Of a stretch of 64,000 bases of DNA, positions 26,078 to 33,482 are shown piece after piece. Under the pieces are notes generated by a model. The model saw only the letters and a program-made list of their open reading frames with translations. It was not told where the DNA came from and did not search any database. Position 1 is the first letter of the stretch, and each line of letters begins with the position of its first letter. Both the position numbers and the translations under genes were made by a program. Origin of the DNA: Pseudomonadota bacterium (lineage in GTDB: Bacteria > Pseudomonadota > Gammaproteobacteria > Steroidobacterales > Steroidobacteraceae); the NCBI GenBank assembly GCA_018241505.1, contig JAFEDS010000018.1, forward strand, positions 84,541 to 148,540, written 5' to 3'.

Positions 26078-27994
26078 CTATCGATGATCGATTCGATGCA
26101 GTCCTATCATCGACCGCTCACCGGGTACGCTGTCGAGACCATCGGGACAGCTCGCCGCGACCGCGGGTCGCCGCACCTGCGCAGAGCCGTTGAGGACGCC
26201 GGTAAGCGTGTCGTCGCGTTGGACCGGGCGCTCGAGGACGAGCTGACCCGGTCCACCGAATCTCTGGGCGAACAGCCCGGCATCCAGTGCCTGATGCAAC
26301 GTTGCGGCCTGTGTTGCTGTGCCCTTGCCTGCGCACAAAATCTCCAACAGCGCGTCGAGTCTCGGCAGGTCGAGGATTTGTGCGCACACTTCAGACTCGC
26401 GGAGTCCCTGGAGGGCGCTACGATACTCGGTGGCCTGTTGTACCACCCAGCCCGTCAGGTCGGGAGATTGGGCGACCCGCGCGCGCCGCAGCCGCACACT
26501 CTCCGGAAGCCTGCCGCGGCCTAATTCCCGTGCCAGGCCCCGAGGCCGATTGCCGACCCGAAAGACGTGCAGGGGGAAGGTGAGCAGTCTTTCGAGCAGC
26601 TTGCGGTCTGCTGTGGGATCGAGCCACTCGACGCCGAAGCGCGCCATGAAGTCAACTCGCGTCGTCGTGCGTGGGGCCAGCATTGCGCGCACAAACAACT
26701 GTCTCTGCGAGGCTGACCGATCCCCGTCCGATGGGTTGCTCACGATGCCCGAACGGGTATGCATATCGTGCGAACCGGTGCCGATGCAGCGCACGCGATC
26801 CCAAGTTTGTTGGGCCGCACCGGCCAGGCGCCGCAGCCGGATGAAGTGAGCATCACACAGATCGCCCGCATACCCGATGGACTGATTGCCGCGATCGGCG
26901 CACAGGATGACTCTGACCCGGTTGTGTGCCGCGTGGGCACTCATCTGCCACGCCCACACGAGATTGGCCGGGTTGCGCACCGGAGTATGTGCAAGCTGGT
27001 GGGCCAGCGGCAGAACGTCCAGCACGGTCGTGTCGTCGGTCGAAACGAGCCGCTGCCGGATGTTGGGGTGAAAGTCGGCGACCTCGGTGGCCCAAGCCGC
27101 ATCATCGCGCGGAACCGCGGTCAGTGCTTCCAGGAGTTTGCCGCTCGCCGATAACTGGCTCGCCGCGGTGACGGTCACGAGCGCCGAGTCCAGCGCGCCG
27201 CTCAACGCCGCAATCACTCCCCCGCGAGCGCGCAGTCGACTGGCCACGGCCGAATCAAACAGGATGCGCGCCTCATCCACATAGTCGCGGGTATGGGTGT
27301 GCACGTCGCGAGCCGCGGTGTCCGGACTCCACCACTTTTCGACTCTCAACATTTCCTCGTGGTGCACGAGGAGGTGGCCGCCTTGCAGAACCTCGATGCC
27401 TTCGAACATCGTGCCGGCGTGGACGGGTTGACCCGCCGCCGCACGTTTCAGCCGCTTCGGATCGAGTTTCGCACGCAGGTTGGGGCAGGCGAGCAGTGCA
27501 CCGAGTTGTGTTGCAAGCAGGAGGCGGCCGCCCGAGCGGCAATAGAACAGCGGGAAGTTGCCAAGGTGATCGGTTGCTGCAACGGTGCGCCGCGACCAGC
27601 GCTCCCACGCAACAAACGCGAAGTCGCCATAAACAAACCGCGGGGTTTCCTCGCGCCAGCGCTGGTAGCAATGACGCAGAATCTGTGCATCCGACAGTGT
27701 GGCGCCCTGGGTGGCATCGATCTGCAGCAATTGCAGCAACCCGGGCCGATCGTCGAGACGCGCGCGGCAGACGAAAATCAATTCCCGGTCGACTTCCGGC
27801 CGCGTGTCGAGCGGATCCTCCGGCAGCACGGGTAGGGCGCGCGTGGCTGCCGCAAAGGCACCGCTCGTGTCAATCCAGACCGCGTGCGTGGGATCGGCGC
27901 GACTCAACAGCTCGGCGCGCCCCGGCAGGGCGGCGGCCATGGCGGCGATTTCCTCGGGCCGGCAGCCGCTCTCGCCCGCCATTGCAGCAAACAT
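26078..27994 (-). CDS. Asparagine-synthetase/lasso-cyclase-like protein
   Basis: A 638-residue protein with an N-terminal Ntn glutaminase-like domain (to about 220) that starts MFAAMAG, so the catalytic Cys2 is absent. The ATP-pyrophosphatase domain has ALSGALDSALVTV in place of SGGLDSS, and CADRGNQSIGYAGD in the position where lasso cyclases have a GxGN segment. It therefore probably activates a carboxylate for amide formation without using glutamine, as lasso peptide cyclases and beta-lactam synthetases do. ATG 27994 is fixed by GGGAGG 7 bases upstream. No precursor peptide or transglutaminase-like B protein is seen nearby. Confidence 0.8.
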   Translation of the reverse strand: MFAAMAGESGCRPEEIAAMAAALPGRAELLSRADPTHAVWIDTSGAFAAATRALPVLPEDPLDTRPEVDRELIFVCRARLDDRPGLLQLLQIDATQGATLSDAQILRHCYQRWREETPRFVYGDFAFVAWERWSRRTVAATDHLGNFPLFYCRSGGRLLLATQLGALLACPNLRAKLDPKRLKRAAAGQPVHAGTMFEGIEVLQGGHLLVHHEEMLRVEKWWSPDTAARDVHTHTRDYVDEARILFDSAVASRLRARGGVIAALSGALDSALVTVTAASQLSASGKLLEALTAVPRDDAAWATEVADFHPNIRQRLVSTDDTTVLDVLPLAHQLAHTPVRNPANLVWAWQMSAHAAHNRVRVILCADRGNQSIGYAGDLCDAHFIRLRRLAGAAQQTWDRVRCIGTGSHDMHTRSGIVSNPSDGDRSASQRQLFVRAMLAPRTTTRVDFMARFGVEWLDPTADRKLLERLLTFPLHVFRVGNRPRGLARELGRGRLPESVRLRRARVAQSPDLTGWVVQQATEYRSALQGLRESEVCAQILDLPRLDALLEILCAGKGTATQAATLHQALDAGLFAQRFGGPGQLVLERPVQRDDTLTGVLNGSAQVRRPAVAASCPDGLDSVPGERSMIGLHRIDHR

Positions 27995-28010
27995 CACCGT
28001 TCCTCCCGTC

Positions 28011-28025
28011 AGTGTTCGGAACACT
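28011..28025. promoter_or_regulatory. Palindrome upstream of the asparagine-synthetase-like gene
   Basis: AGTGTT (28011-28016) and AACACT (28020-28025) form a perfect inverted repeat around CGG, ending about 8 bases upstream of the SD of the gene at 27994. It could be an operator or a small leader hairpin in the 77 bp between the two minus-strand genes. Confidence 0.4.
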
Positions 28026-28071
28026 AACAGAAGGCGGCAGCGGCCTCATTCCGCGCCGCGCCATGCGCCGC

Positions 28072-29871
28072 TCAGGCGCGCTCGAGCTTGCGCAGCGGTT
28101 CTACAAACTTTGAGTAGTGGCGCCAGCGCTGGACGGAGCTGGCGTAGAGGGGTTGCCGGACCTGCCAGGAGCTGGCCGTGATCACCGGGCGCGGGTTGTG
28201 CTCAAATTTGAGGCAGCTCGCATCCCACTCGAGACCGAGGAACGCCAGCAGCTTGCGTGTGGCGCTCTCCTGTTGGGATACCAGTTCCTCGTAGTTCACT
28301 TCCAACAGGGTGCCGGCCGGCAATGCCTTGCGCCAGTGAGCCATCAGGCGGGTATGTTGCCGGTAGTGGGCGGCGAGGTCGTTGAGATCGAACGTGTAGT
28401 TCAGTGCCAGGGAGAAGTTCTGGAAATAACACGACAGGCAGGTATCGATGGGATCGCGCCGCACGTGGATGATGCGCGCATTTGGGAAAACAGAATGAAT
28501 CAGGCCGAGGTGCTCGGCATTGTGGGGCGTCTTGTCGACCACATGGCCGGTATCCCGATGCTGGGCGTCGAGCGTCCGCAGGTAGTCCGCCGCGAGCTTC
28601 TGCCGCAAATCCAGCGGCAGCAGGTGGTCGCGTATTTCCTTCTCATGGGCGGCAGCGACGTCAATCCAGAATTTCAACTCGCCCGCGCCCGCCACCGACG
28701 GGTGTGAGCTGAGAATCTGCTCAACGAGCGACGTGCCCGAGCGCGGCATACCGACCACAAAAACGGGGCGAGCCGACGAAGAGCCGCCGCCCGCCTGCAC
28801 GGCTGCAAGGGTTTGTGGCGTGTAGACACTGCTCATGTCATCTACAAAGCGGGAGTGTTCGTGCTCCTCGTACGGGACCGCAAGCGGCTTCAACAGGGTG
28901 TTGGCGTGTCGATAGCTGGTAAACGCGCGCGAGTAGTCAGCGACATCATCGAAATACTTGCCGATGGCAAAGCGCAGACTGGCTTCTTCGATCGGGCTCT
29001 TGGCTTTGTGCGCCGCCTTCTCGGCATTGGCCAACCATTGAGAGTCGGATGCGCTCATGCGTCGCGTACCGGCAATGGCCGCGAGGGGACCTGCGAGACC
29101 CGGGTCGGCCAGCATTGCGCGCTGAAACCATTTTTCGGCTTCCGCGAAGCGGCCGGCGGCGCGTGCCGCAGTTCCCATGCCAGTCAGGGCCGCCGCGCAG
29201 CGCGGCGCTGTTTTCAACACCTTGTCGAATTGGGCGCAGGCCTTGTCGAGCCGCCCCTGGTTGAGCAGGGCCACTCCGAGCCGCGCACCGGTGTCGGCAT
29301 CGGTGGGCCGGATTCTCAGGGCCTGCCGGAACTGATTCTCGGCATCGGCAAAGCGGCCCTGGATGAGCCACAGATAACCCTGGTTGCTCAGGGCTTCGGC
29401 ATTCTTCGGATTGCGGGCGATGGCGCGGTGAAAGTACTTGCGCGCCTCCGCGTAGCGGCCCTGTTGAATCAGCTCCACGCCCAGGGTGTTGAGCTCGTCG
29501 CTGTCCTTCGGCATCCGCTCCGCCAGGGGTGCGGCTTCAATGGTGGAGGGAGCGGCGAGGCCCCCTTTCGGCATGCCGGGCGCAGCCCACAGGCCGCTCG
29601 AGTTGACGAGCAGGGTTTGGGTGACGTCGTGCGCCGTTTCAGCCGCCACGCCTTTTTCCAGCAGCCGCCACTTGAAGGCATTCGCGAATCGCACCCGCTT
29701 GTAGAAGTTGAGGTTGCGTGCCTGCAGGTCCTGAGTCGCCTTCTTGACAAACGGTTGCAGGAATTCGCCGGTGGCGTGGGTAGGGAATGCGTCCGCAAGA
29801 TGCGAACCGGCATCCACAGCGTCTTGGGCTTTTATCCAGTTGAGCAGCATGCACTGCATGATATCGGGCAA
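28072..29871 (-). CDS. TPR-containing sulfotransferase
   Basis: A 599-residue protein. Residues about 120-270 hold four to five TPR units (LNTLGVELIQQGRYAEARKY, EALSNQGYLWLIQGRFADAE). The sulfotransferase domain starts near 365 with FVVGMPRSGTSLVEQIL, the PAPS 5'-phosphosulfate loop, followed by the PAPS 3'-phosphate site around IIHVRRDPIDTCLS. It should move sulfate from PAPS to an unknown acceptor, possibly a peptide bound by the TPRs. Start TTG 29871 is preferred because GGAGG lies 8 bases upstream; ATG 29859 and 29850 lack an SD. It precedes the asparagine-synthetase-like gene by 77 bp. Confidence 0.83.
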   Translation of the reverse strand: MPDIMQCMLLNWIKAQDAVDAGSHLADAFPTHATGEFLQPFVKKATQDLQARNLNFYKRVRFANAFKWRLLEKGVAAETAHDVTQTLLVNSSGLWAAPGMPKGGLAAPSTIEAAPLAERMPKDSDELNTLGVELIQQGRYAEARKYFHRAIARNPKNAEALSNQGYLWLIQGRFADAENQFRQALRIRPTDADTGARLGVALLNQGRLDKACAQFDKVLKTAPRCAAALTGMGTAARAAGRFAEAEKWFQRAMLADPGLAGPLAAIAGTRRMSASDSQWLANAEKAAHKAKSPIEEASLRFAIGKYFDDVADYSRAFTSYRHANTLLKPLAVPYEEHEHSRFVDDMSSVYTPQTLAAVQAGGGSSSARPVFVVGMPRSGTSLVEQILSSHPSVAGAGELKFWIDVAAAHEKEIRDHLLPLDLRQKLAADYLRTLDAQHRDTGHVVDKTPHNAEHLGLIHSVFPNARIIHVRRDPIDTCLSCYFQNFSLALNYTFDLNDLAAHYRQHTRLMAHWRKALPAGTLLEVNYEELVSQQESATRKLLAFLGLEWDASCLKFEHNPRPVITASSWQVRQPLYASSVQRWRHYSKFVEPLRKLERA

Positions 29872-30084
29872 AGCTCAGGCCTCCGTGAAGCCGGTCTCAC
29901 GCAGCGCGGCAGAAGTATTAACTTTCATTAAGCCGGGCGCCGGAGTGCGACTTAAGGCGTTGTGTTGTCGGCGTCTGGCTACATCCTGGATGCGATTCGC
30001 GCCAACACAGTGCAGCCCGTCACATCGCCCTGGCCCCGCGCGCCGGGTCTGCGCAAAGTGGCTCCCTTCACATAAGGAGCTGCC

Positions 30085-30579
30085 ATGATTCTCGCCATCC
30101 TGGAACACACTCCCCTTTGGGTCTGGGCCGTCTTTGGGGCGGTGATCCTGCTCGGTCTCCTGCAAACTCGGACACGCGACGTCAACATCGCACGCGCGAC
30201 GATCCTGCCTGTCGTCATGATTCTTCTGTCGCTGAGTACAGTGATCGGCGCATTCGGGAGGATCCCGTTCGCCTGGGTTGCATGGGCAAGCGGCGTGGCG
30301 CTGTCCATGGCGCTCGCGGGCAAGGCAGTCGCCGTTCGGGGGGCCTCCAGGTCGGCGCAGCCAGGCTACCTGCATGTTCCGGGGAGCTTCGTCCCGGTCA
30401 TCCTGATTTTCGCCCTGTTCATGACAAAGTATTCAGCGGGGATTGTGCTTGCAATGAATCCGGCGCTGGCCCTGAATACCGGGGTCGCCATCACTTTGAG
30501 CCTCGTTTATGGCGCGTTTTCGGGCTTGTTCTGGGCGCGGGCACGATCGCTCCGGTCCGTACTCGGGCAATATGCCTGA
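30085..30579 (+). CDS. Small membrane protein, DUF6622-like
   Basis: A 164-residue protein with four to five transmembrane helices (PLWVWAVFGAVILLGLLQTR at the start, FVPVILIFALFMTKY later). The opening ILxHTPLWVW resembles DUF6622 proteins. An AAGGAG SD precedes the ATG. It ends 2 bp before the histidine kinase gene and so is probably part of the same sensor operon, maybe as a membrane partner. Function unknown. The 213 bp before it, shared with the divergent sulfotransferase gene, show no clear promoter. Confidence 0.75.
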   Translation: MILAILEHTPLWVWAVFGAVILLGLLQTRTRDVNIARATILPVVMILLSLSTVIGAFGRIPFAWVAWASGVALSMALAGKAVAVRGASRSAQPGYLHVPGSFVPVILIFALFMTKYSAGIVLAMNPALALNTGVAITLSLVYGAFSGLFWARARSLRSVLGQYA

Positions 30580-30581
30580 CC

Positions 30582-31667
30582 ATGATGTCCACCTTCCCTG
30601 CCGGCGATAGCACCGTGGCGAGCCGCCAGGGGCGCTATTTCCTCAGGGCCCTGCGCAGCGTCGGGTACGGGGTCGTGGCCGGCCTGTGCATTGCCCTGAT
30701 TCGTCAACAGCCCGTGTGGACCACGGTCCTGTATTCGATGTGCATCGCGCTTGCATGTTGGTTTTTCATCGATAGCGGGCGCCTCCTGGTGTCCGCGCGC
30801 GTGACTGACGGCAGGCAGCGGCCGGGATGGCCCGGTTGGGGCTGGATGACGGGAATCGTCCTCATCGGCGGCTGCCTGGGCCTGCTCAGTGGCACGCTGC
30901 TGGGAGACATGTTGACCGGGGAGCACACGCCCATTCTGTCCGGCAACGAGGACGTGCGGCACATGCTTGCGGACCTTCTGTTGGTTCTGTTGCCGGCCCT
31001 GATCATCACGTATTTTTTCAACGCCCGCAGCACGATTGCCGACCGCGAGGCGGCGGTGCAGGCGGCCCAGCGCCAGGCGGCGGAAAGCCGGCTGCGGCTG
31101 CTGGAGGCACAGCTCGAGCCCCACATGTTCTTCAACACCCTGGCCAACCTGCACGTGTTGATTGGCCTCGATCCGCCGCGGGCCCAGGCCATGTTGGATC
31201 AGTTGATTACGTTTTTGCGCGCAACCCTGAACGGCTCCCGGGCCACCGAGCATCCGTTGCGCGCCGAGCTCGCCCGCACCCGCGATTACCTGTCCCTGAT
31301 GCAGGTGCGGATGGAGGACCGGCTGCGAGTCCACTTTGATTTGCCGGATACGCTGGCCGAGGTCCCCGTGCCGCCCTTGCTGTTGCAACCGCTGGTTGAA
31401 AATGCGATCAAGCATGGGCTCGAGCCATCGGTGCGCGGAGGCCGAATCGAGGTAACGGCGGCGCGGGAAGGGGACATACTGACGCTCAAAGTACGCGATA
31501 CGGGTGTAGGGTTGGGACACCGGGTCGCCAAAGGCACGAGCTTCGGTTTGCAACAAGTACGCGAGCGGCTCGCCACCCTTTACGGGGAGCGCGCTTCCCT
31601 CAGTCTGACCGCGGCGAGTGATGCCGACGGGGGTACGCTCGCAGTCATCCGGATGCCAATGAACTGA
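30582..31667 (+). CDS. LytS/YehU-type sensor histidine kinase
   Basis: A 361-residue kinase from ATG 30582 (a second ATG follows directly). About four transmembrane helices lie in residues 20-145. The phospho-acceptor region is LEAQLEPHMFFNTLANLHVL; LLLQPLVENAIKHGLEP is the N box and RDTGVGLGH the G box. Translation is coupled to the regulator downstream by TGATG. Its frame stays open far upstream through the small membrane gene, but that part is a shadow. Confidence 0.9.
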   Translation: MMSTFPAGDSTVASRQGRYFLRALRSVGYGVVAGLCIALIRQQPVWTTVLYSMCIALACWFFIDSGRLLVSARVTDGRQRPGWPGWGWMTGIVLIGGCLGLLSGTLLGDMLTGEHTPILSGNEDVRHMLADLLLVLLPALIITYFFNARSTIADREAAVQAAQRQAAESRLRLLEAQLEPHMFFNTLANLHVLIGLDPPRAQAMLDQLITFLRATLNGSRATEHPLRAELARTRDYLSLMQVRMEDRLRVHFDLPDTLAEVPVPPLLLQPLVENAIKHGLEPSVRGGRIEVTAAREGDILTLKVRDTGVGLGHRVAKGTSFGLQQVRERLATLYGERASLSLTAASDADGGTLAVIRMPMN

Positions 31668-32458
31668 TGACAGCCACCGGACTGATTGCCGAAGACGAGC
31701 CGTTGCTGGCCGCGAGCCTGAAAGCAACGTTGGCGAAGCTGTGGCCGCAACTGCGGATTGTGGCCACCGTAACTCACGGCGCCGCGGCCGTGGAGCAGGC
31801 GCTCGCGCACCAACCCGATATCATCTTTCTCGACATCCGCATGCCCGGCCTATCGGGCCTCGAAGCGGCCGAGTTGCTGGCCGAAGATTGGCCCGGTGAA
31901 ACGCCTCTGCCGTTGATAGTCTTTGTGACGGCGTACGACCAGTATGCATTGCGGGCGTTTGATCACGCTGCTGTTGATTACGTGCTCAAGCCAGTTGAGG
32001 TGGATCGATTGGCGGTGACCTGTCGACGCCTGCAAGCGGCTTTGGCCGCGCGCAACGGCAGCAGGCCGGCGGAAGTGCCGGATGACCTGTTGGCGGCGTT
32101 GGCAGCGCTGCGTGCCGCCGAACCGCCGGCTCCCCGCCTGCGCGTTTTGCAGGCGAGCCAGGGCGCGACAATTCACATGATTCCCATCGCCGAGGTGTTG
32201 TATTTCGAGGCCGCTGACAAGTACATCAAGGTTGTGACCGCGGCGCGTGAGTACCTGGTCCGAATGCCGTTGCGGCAGTTGCTGCCACAATTGGATCCCG
32301 AGGAATTCTGGCAGGTGCATCGCGCGACTGTGGTGCGCGCGGACGCAATTGCCACCGCTACCCGTGATGAAACGGGGAGAGTGGAGCTGACATTGAAGGG
32401 CCATCCGGCGCGGCTGGCGGTCAGCCGGCTCCATGGGCATTTATTTAGAGGCATGTAG
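31667..32458 (+). CDS. LytTR-family response regulator
   Basis: A 263-residue regulator. The receiver domain has LIAEDEPLL (acidic pocket), DIIFLDIRMPGLSG (phospho-acceptor Asp) and YVLKPVE (Lys). The C-terminal LytTR domain includes PIAEVLYFEAADKYIKVVTA and FWQVHRATVVRADAI. It pairs with the kinase directly upstream. The pair plus the small membrane protein form a second module similar to the one at 14,690-17,866. Confidence 0.92.
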   Translation: MTATGLIAEDEPLLAASLKATLAKLWPQLRIVATVTHGAAAVEQALAHQPDIIFLDIRMPGLSGLEAAELLAEDWPGETPLPLIVFVTAYDQYALRAFDHAAVDYVLKPVEVDRLAVTCRRLQAALAARNGSRPAEVPDDLLAALAALRAAEPPAPRLRVLQASQGATIHMIPIAEVLYFEAADKYIKVVTAAREYLVRMPLRQLLPQLDPEEFWQVHRATVVRADAIATATRDETGRVELTLKGHPARLAVSRLHGHLFRGM

Positions 32459-32466
32459 CCAAAGAC

Positions 32467-32482
32467 TTAAGTGACTACTTGA
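32467..32482. promoter_or_regulatory. Inverted-repeat operator copy 1 before the SRPBCC-ArsR genes
   Basis: TTAAG-TGACTA-CTTGA: two 5-base arms with one mismatch around a 6-base centre. It is a near copy of the site at 32507-32522 and lies exactly 40 bp before it. Together they occupy the 80 bp between the LytTR regulator and the SRPBCC gene. Confidence 0.55.
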
Positions 32483-32506
32483 CTATCTGCTGGCCGCGGT
32501 CCACAC

Positions 32507-32522
32507 TTAAGCAGTTACTTAA
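32507..32522. promoter_or_regulatory. Inverted-repeat operator copy 2 before the SRPBCC-ArsR genes
   Basis: TTAAG-CAGTTA-CTTAA: a perfect 5-base inverted repeat around a 6-base centre, 17 bp upstream of the SRPBCC ATG and overlapping the likely promoter. The ArsR-type regulator of the same operon is the probable ligand-free binder. Confidence 0.6.
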
Positions 32523-32538
32523 CTAAAGGACCACCGCC

Positions 32539-33015
32539 ATGACCGATCGAGCCGTCACCCATAGCACCTTCACCATCGAACGCCGCTATCCAGCGCCGCC
32601 CGCCCAGGTGTTCCGCGCCTTCGCGGACCCCGCCCGCAAGCGCCGCTGGTTCGCCGAAGGCGAGGGCTTTGAAGTGAAGTCCTTTGAAATGGATTTCCGC
32701 GTGGGCGGCTTCGAGCGTGCTCGATTTACCTTCAAACCCGGAACTCCAGTCCCCGCGGGCACTGCCTGCGCGAACGATACGGTGTACCTCGATATCGTGG
32801 ACAACGAGCGAATCGTGACTGCCTACACCATGACCGTGGGTGGCAATCGGATGTCATCCTCCCAGTCGACCTTTGAGCTGCAGGCCGACGGCACCGGCAC
32901 GAAGTTGGTTTTCACCGAGCAGGCCGCGTTCTTCGCCGATGGGGATGGCCCGCAAATGCGGGAGCAGGGCTGGCGCGCGCTGTTGGAGCAACTCGCCAGG
33001 GAGTTGGCACGGTAG
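32539..33015 (+). CDS. SRPBCC (AHSA1-like) protein
   Basis: A 158-residue START/AHSA1-fold protein: FTIERRYPAPPAQVFRAFADPARKRRWFAEGEG is the usual opening (split here as helix and strand), and EMDFRVGGFERARF and GWRALLEQLARELAR the later elements. Such proteins bind small hydrophobic ligands or act as stress proteins and are very often paired with ArsR-type regulators. Its TAG stop overlaps the GTG of the regulator by one base. Confidence 0.9.
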   Translation: MTDRAVTHSTFTIERRYPAPPAQVFRAFADPARKRRWFAEGEGFEVKSFEMDFRVGGFERARFTFKPGTPVPAGTACANDTVYLDIVDNERIVTAYTMTVGGNRMSSSQSTFELQADGTGTKLVFTEQAAFFADGDGPQMREQGWRALLEQLARELAR

Positions 33016-33353
33016 TGCACACCCAAACGGTTGACGTGAACCGAGTCTTCCACGCCCTGAGCGATGCGACTCGCCGGCAGATGATCGAGCGGTTGAGCGA
33101 TGGACCCATCTCGGCGTCTGAGCTCGCGAGGCCGCTGGGAGTCTCCCTGGCAGCGGTGGTTCAACACCTGCAGTTGCTGGAGGAGTGCTCCCTGGTCCGC
33201 AGCGAGAAAGTCGGCAGAACCCGCCTGTGCCGGATGGAGCCGGCGGGACTGCGCGCGGTGGAGAAGTGGATCAGCGACCGGCGCGAGCGGTGGGAGCGCA
33301 AGTTTGACCGGCTGGGCGACCTGCTGGCCGACGAGGGACCCACGGACCCCTGA
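33015..33353 (+). CDS. ArsR-family transcriptional regulator
   Basis: A 112-residue winged-helix protein: VFHALSDATRRQMIERLSDGPISASELARPLGVSLAAVVQHLQLLEE region carries the helix-turn-helix (about residues 10-60), followed by the wing VRSEKVGRTRLCRMEP. No metal-binding Cys cluster of the arsenic type is seen. It probably represses its own operon by binding the two repeats at 32467 and 32507. Start GTG 33015. Confidence 0.9.
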   Translation: MHTQTVDVNRVFHALSDATRRQMIERLSDGPISASELARPLGVSLAAVVQHLQLLEECSLVRSEKVGRTRLCRMEPAGLRAVEKWISDRRERWERKFDRLGDLLADEGPTDP

Positions 33354-33370
33354 TGCAGCCCCGGCCCTCT

Positions 33371-33444
33371 GCCACCGCGGCCAGGCGCCACCGCGGCCCG
33401 GCGCCACCGCGGCCCCGCGCCACCGGCTCCGCGCCTCCGCGGCC
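33371..33444. repeat. 16-bp GC-rich tandem repeat
   Basis: Three units of GCCACCGCGGCCxxGC (33371, 33387, 33403) are followed by two decayed units (33419, 33433). It fills the 129 bp between the convergent ArsR and GH94 genes. The SacII-like core CCGCGG recurs in most units. Probably a small slippage-prone array; no coding role is seen. Confidence 0.75.
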
Positions 33445-33482
33445 TGATGGCGGCCCGAGCCGCCCGGCGCCGCTCGAGGCTC

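Noticed and set aside
26078-29871. A classic lasso peptide gene cluster
   Set aside because: The cyclase-like protein is present but I find no precursor peptide with a leader Thr/Gly pattern and no transglutaminase-like B protein within the window.
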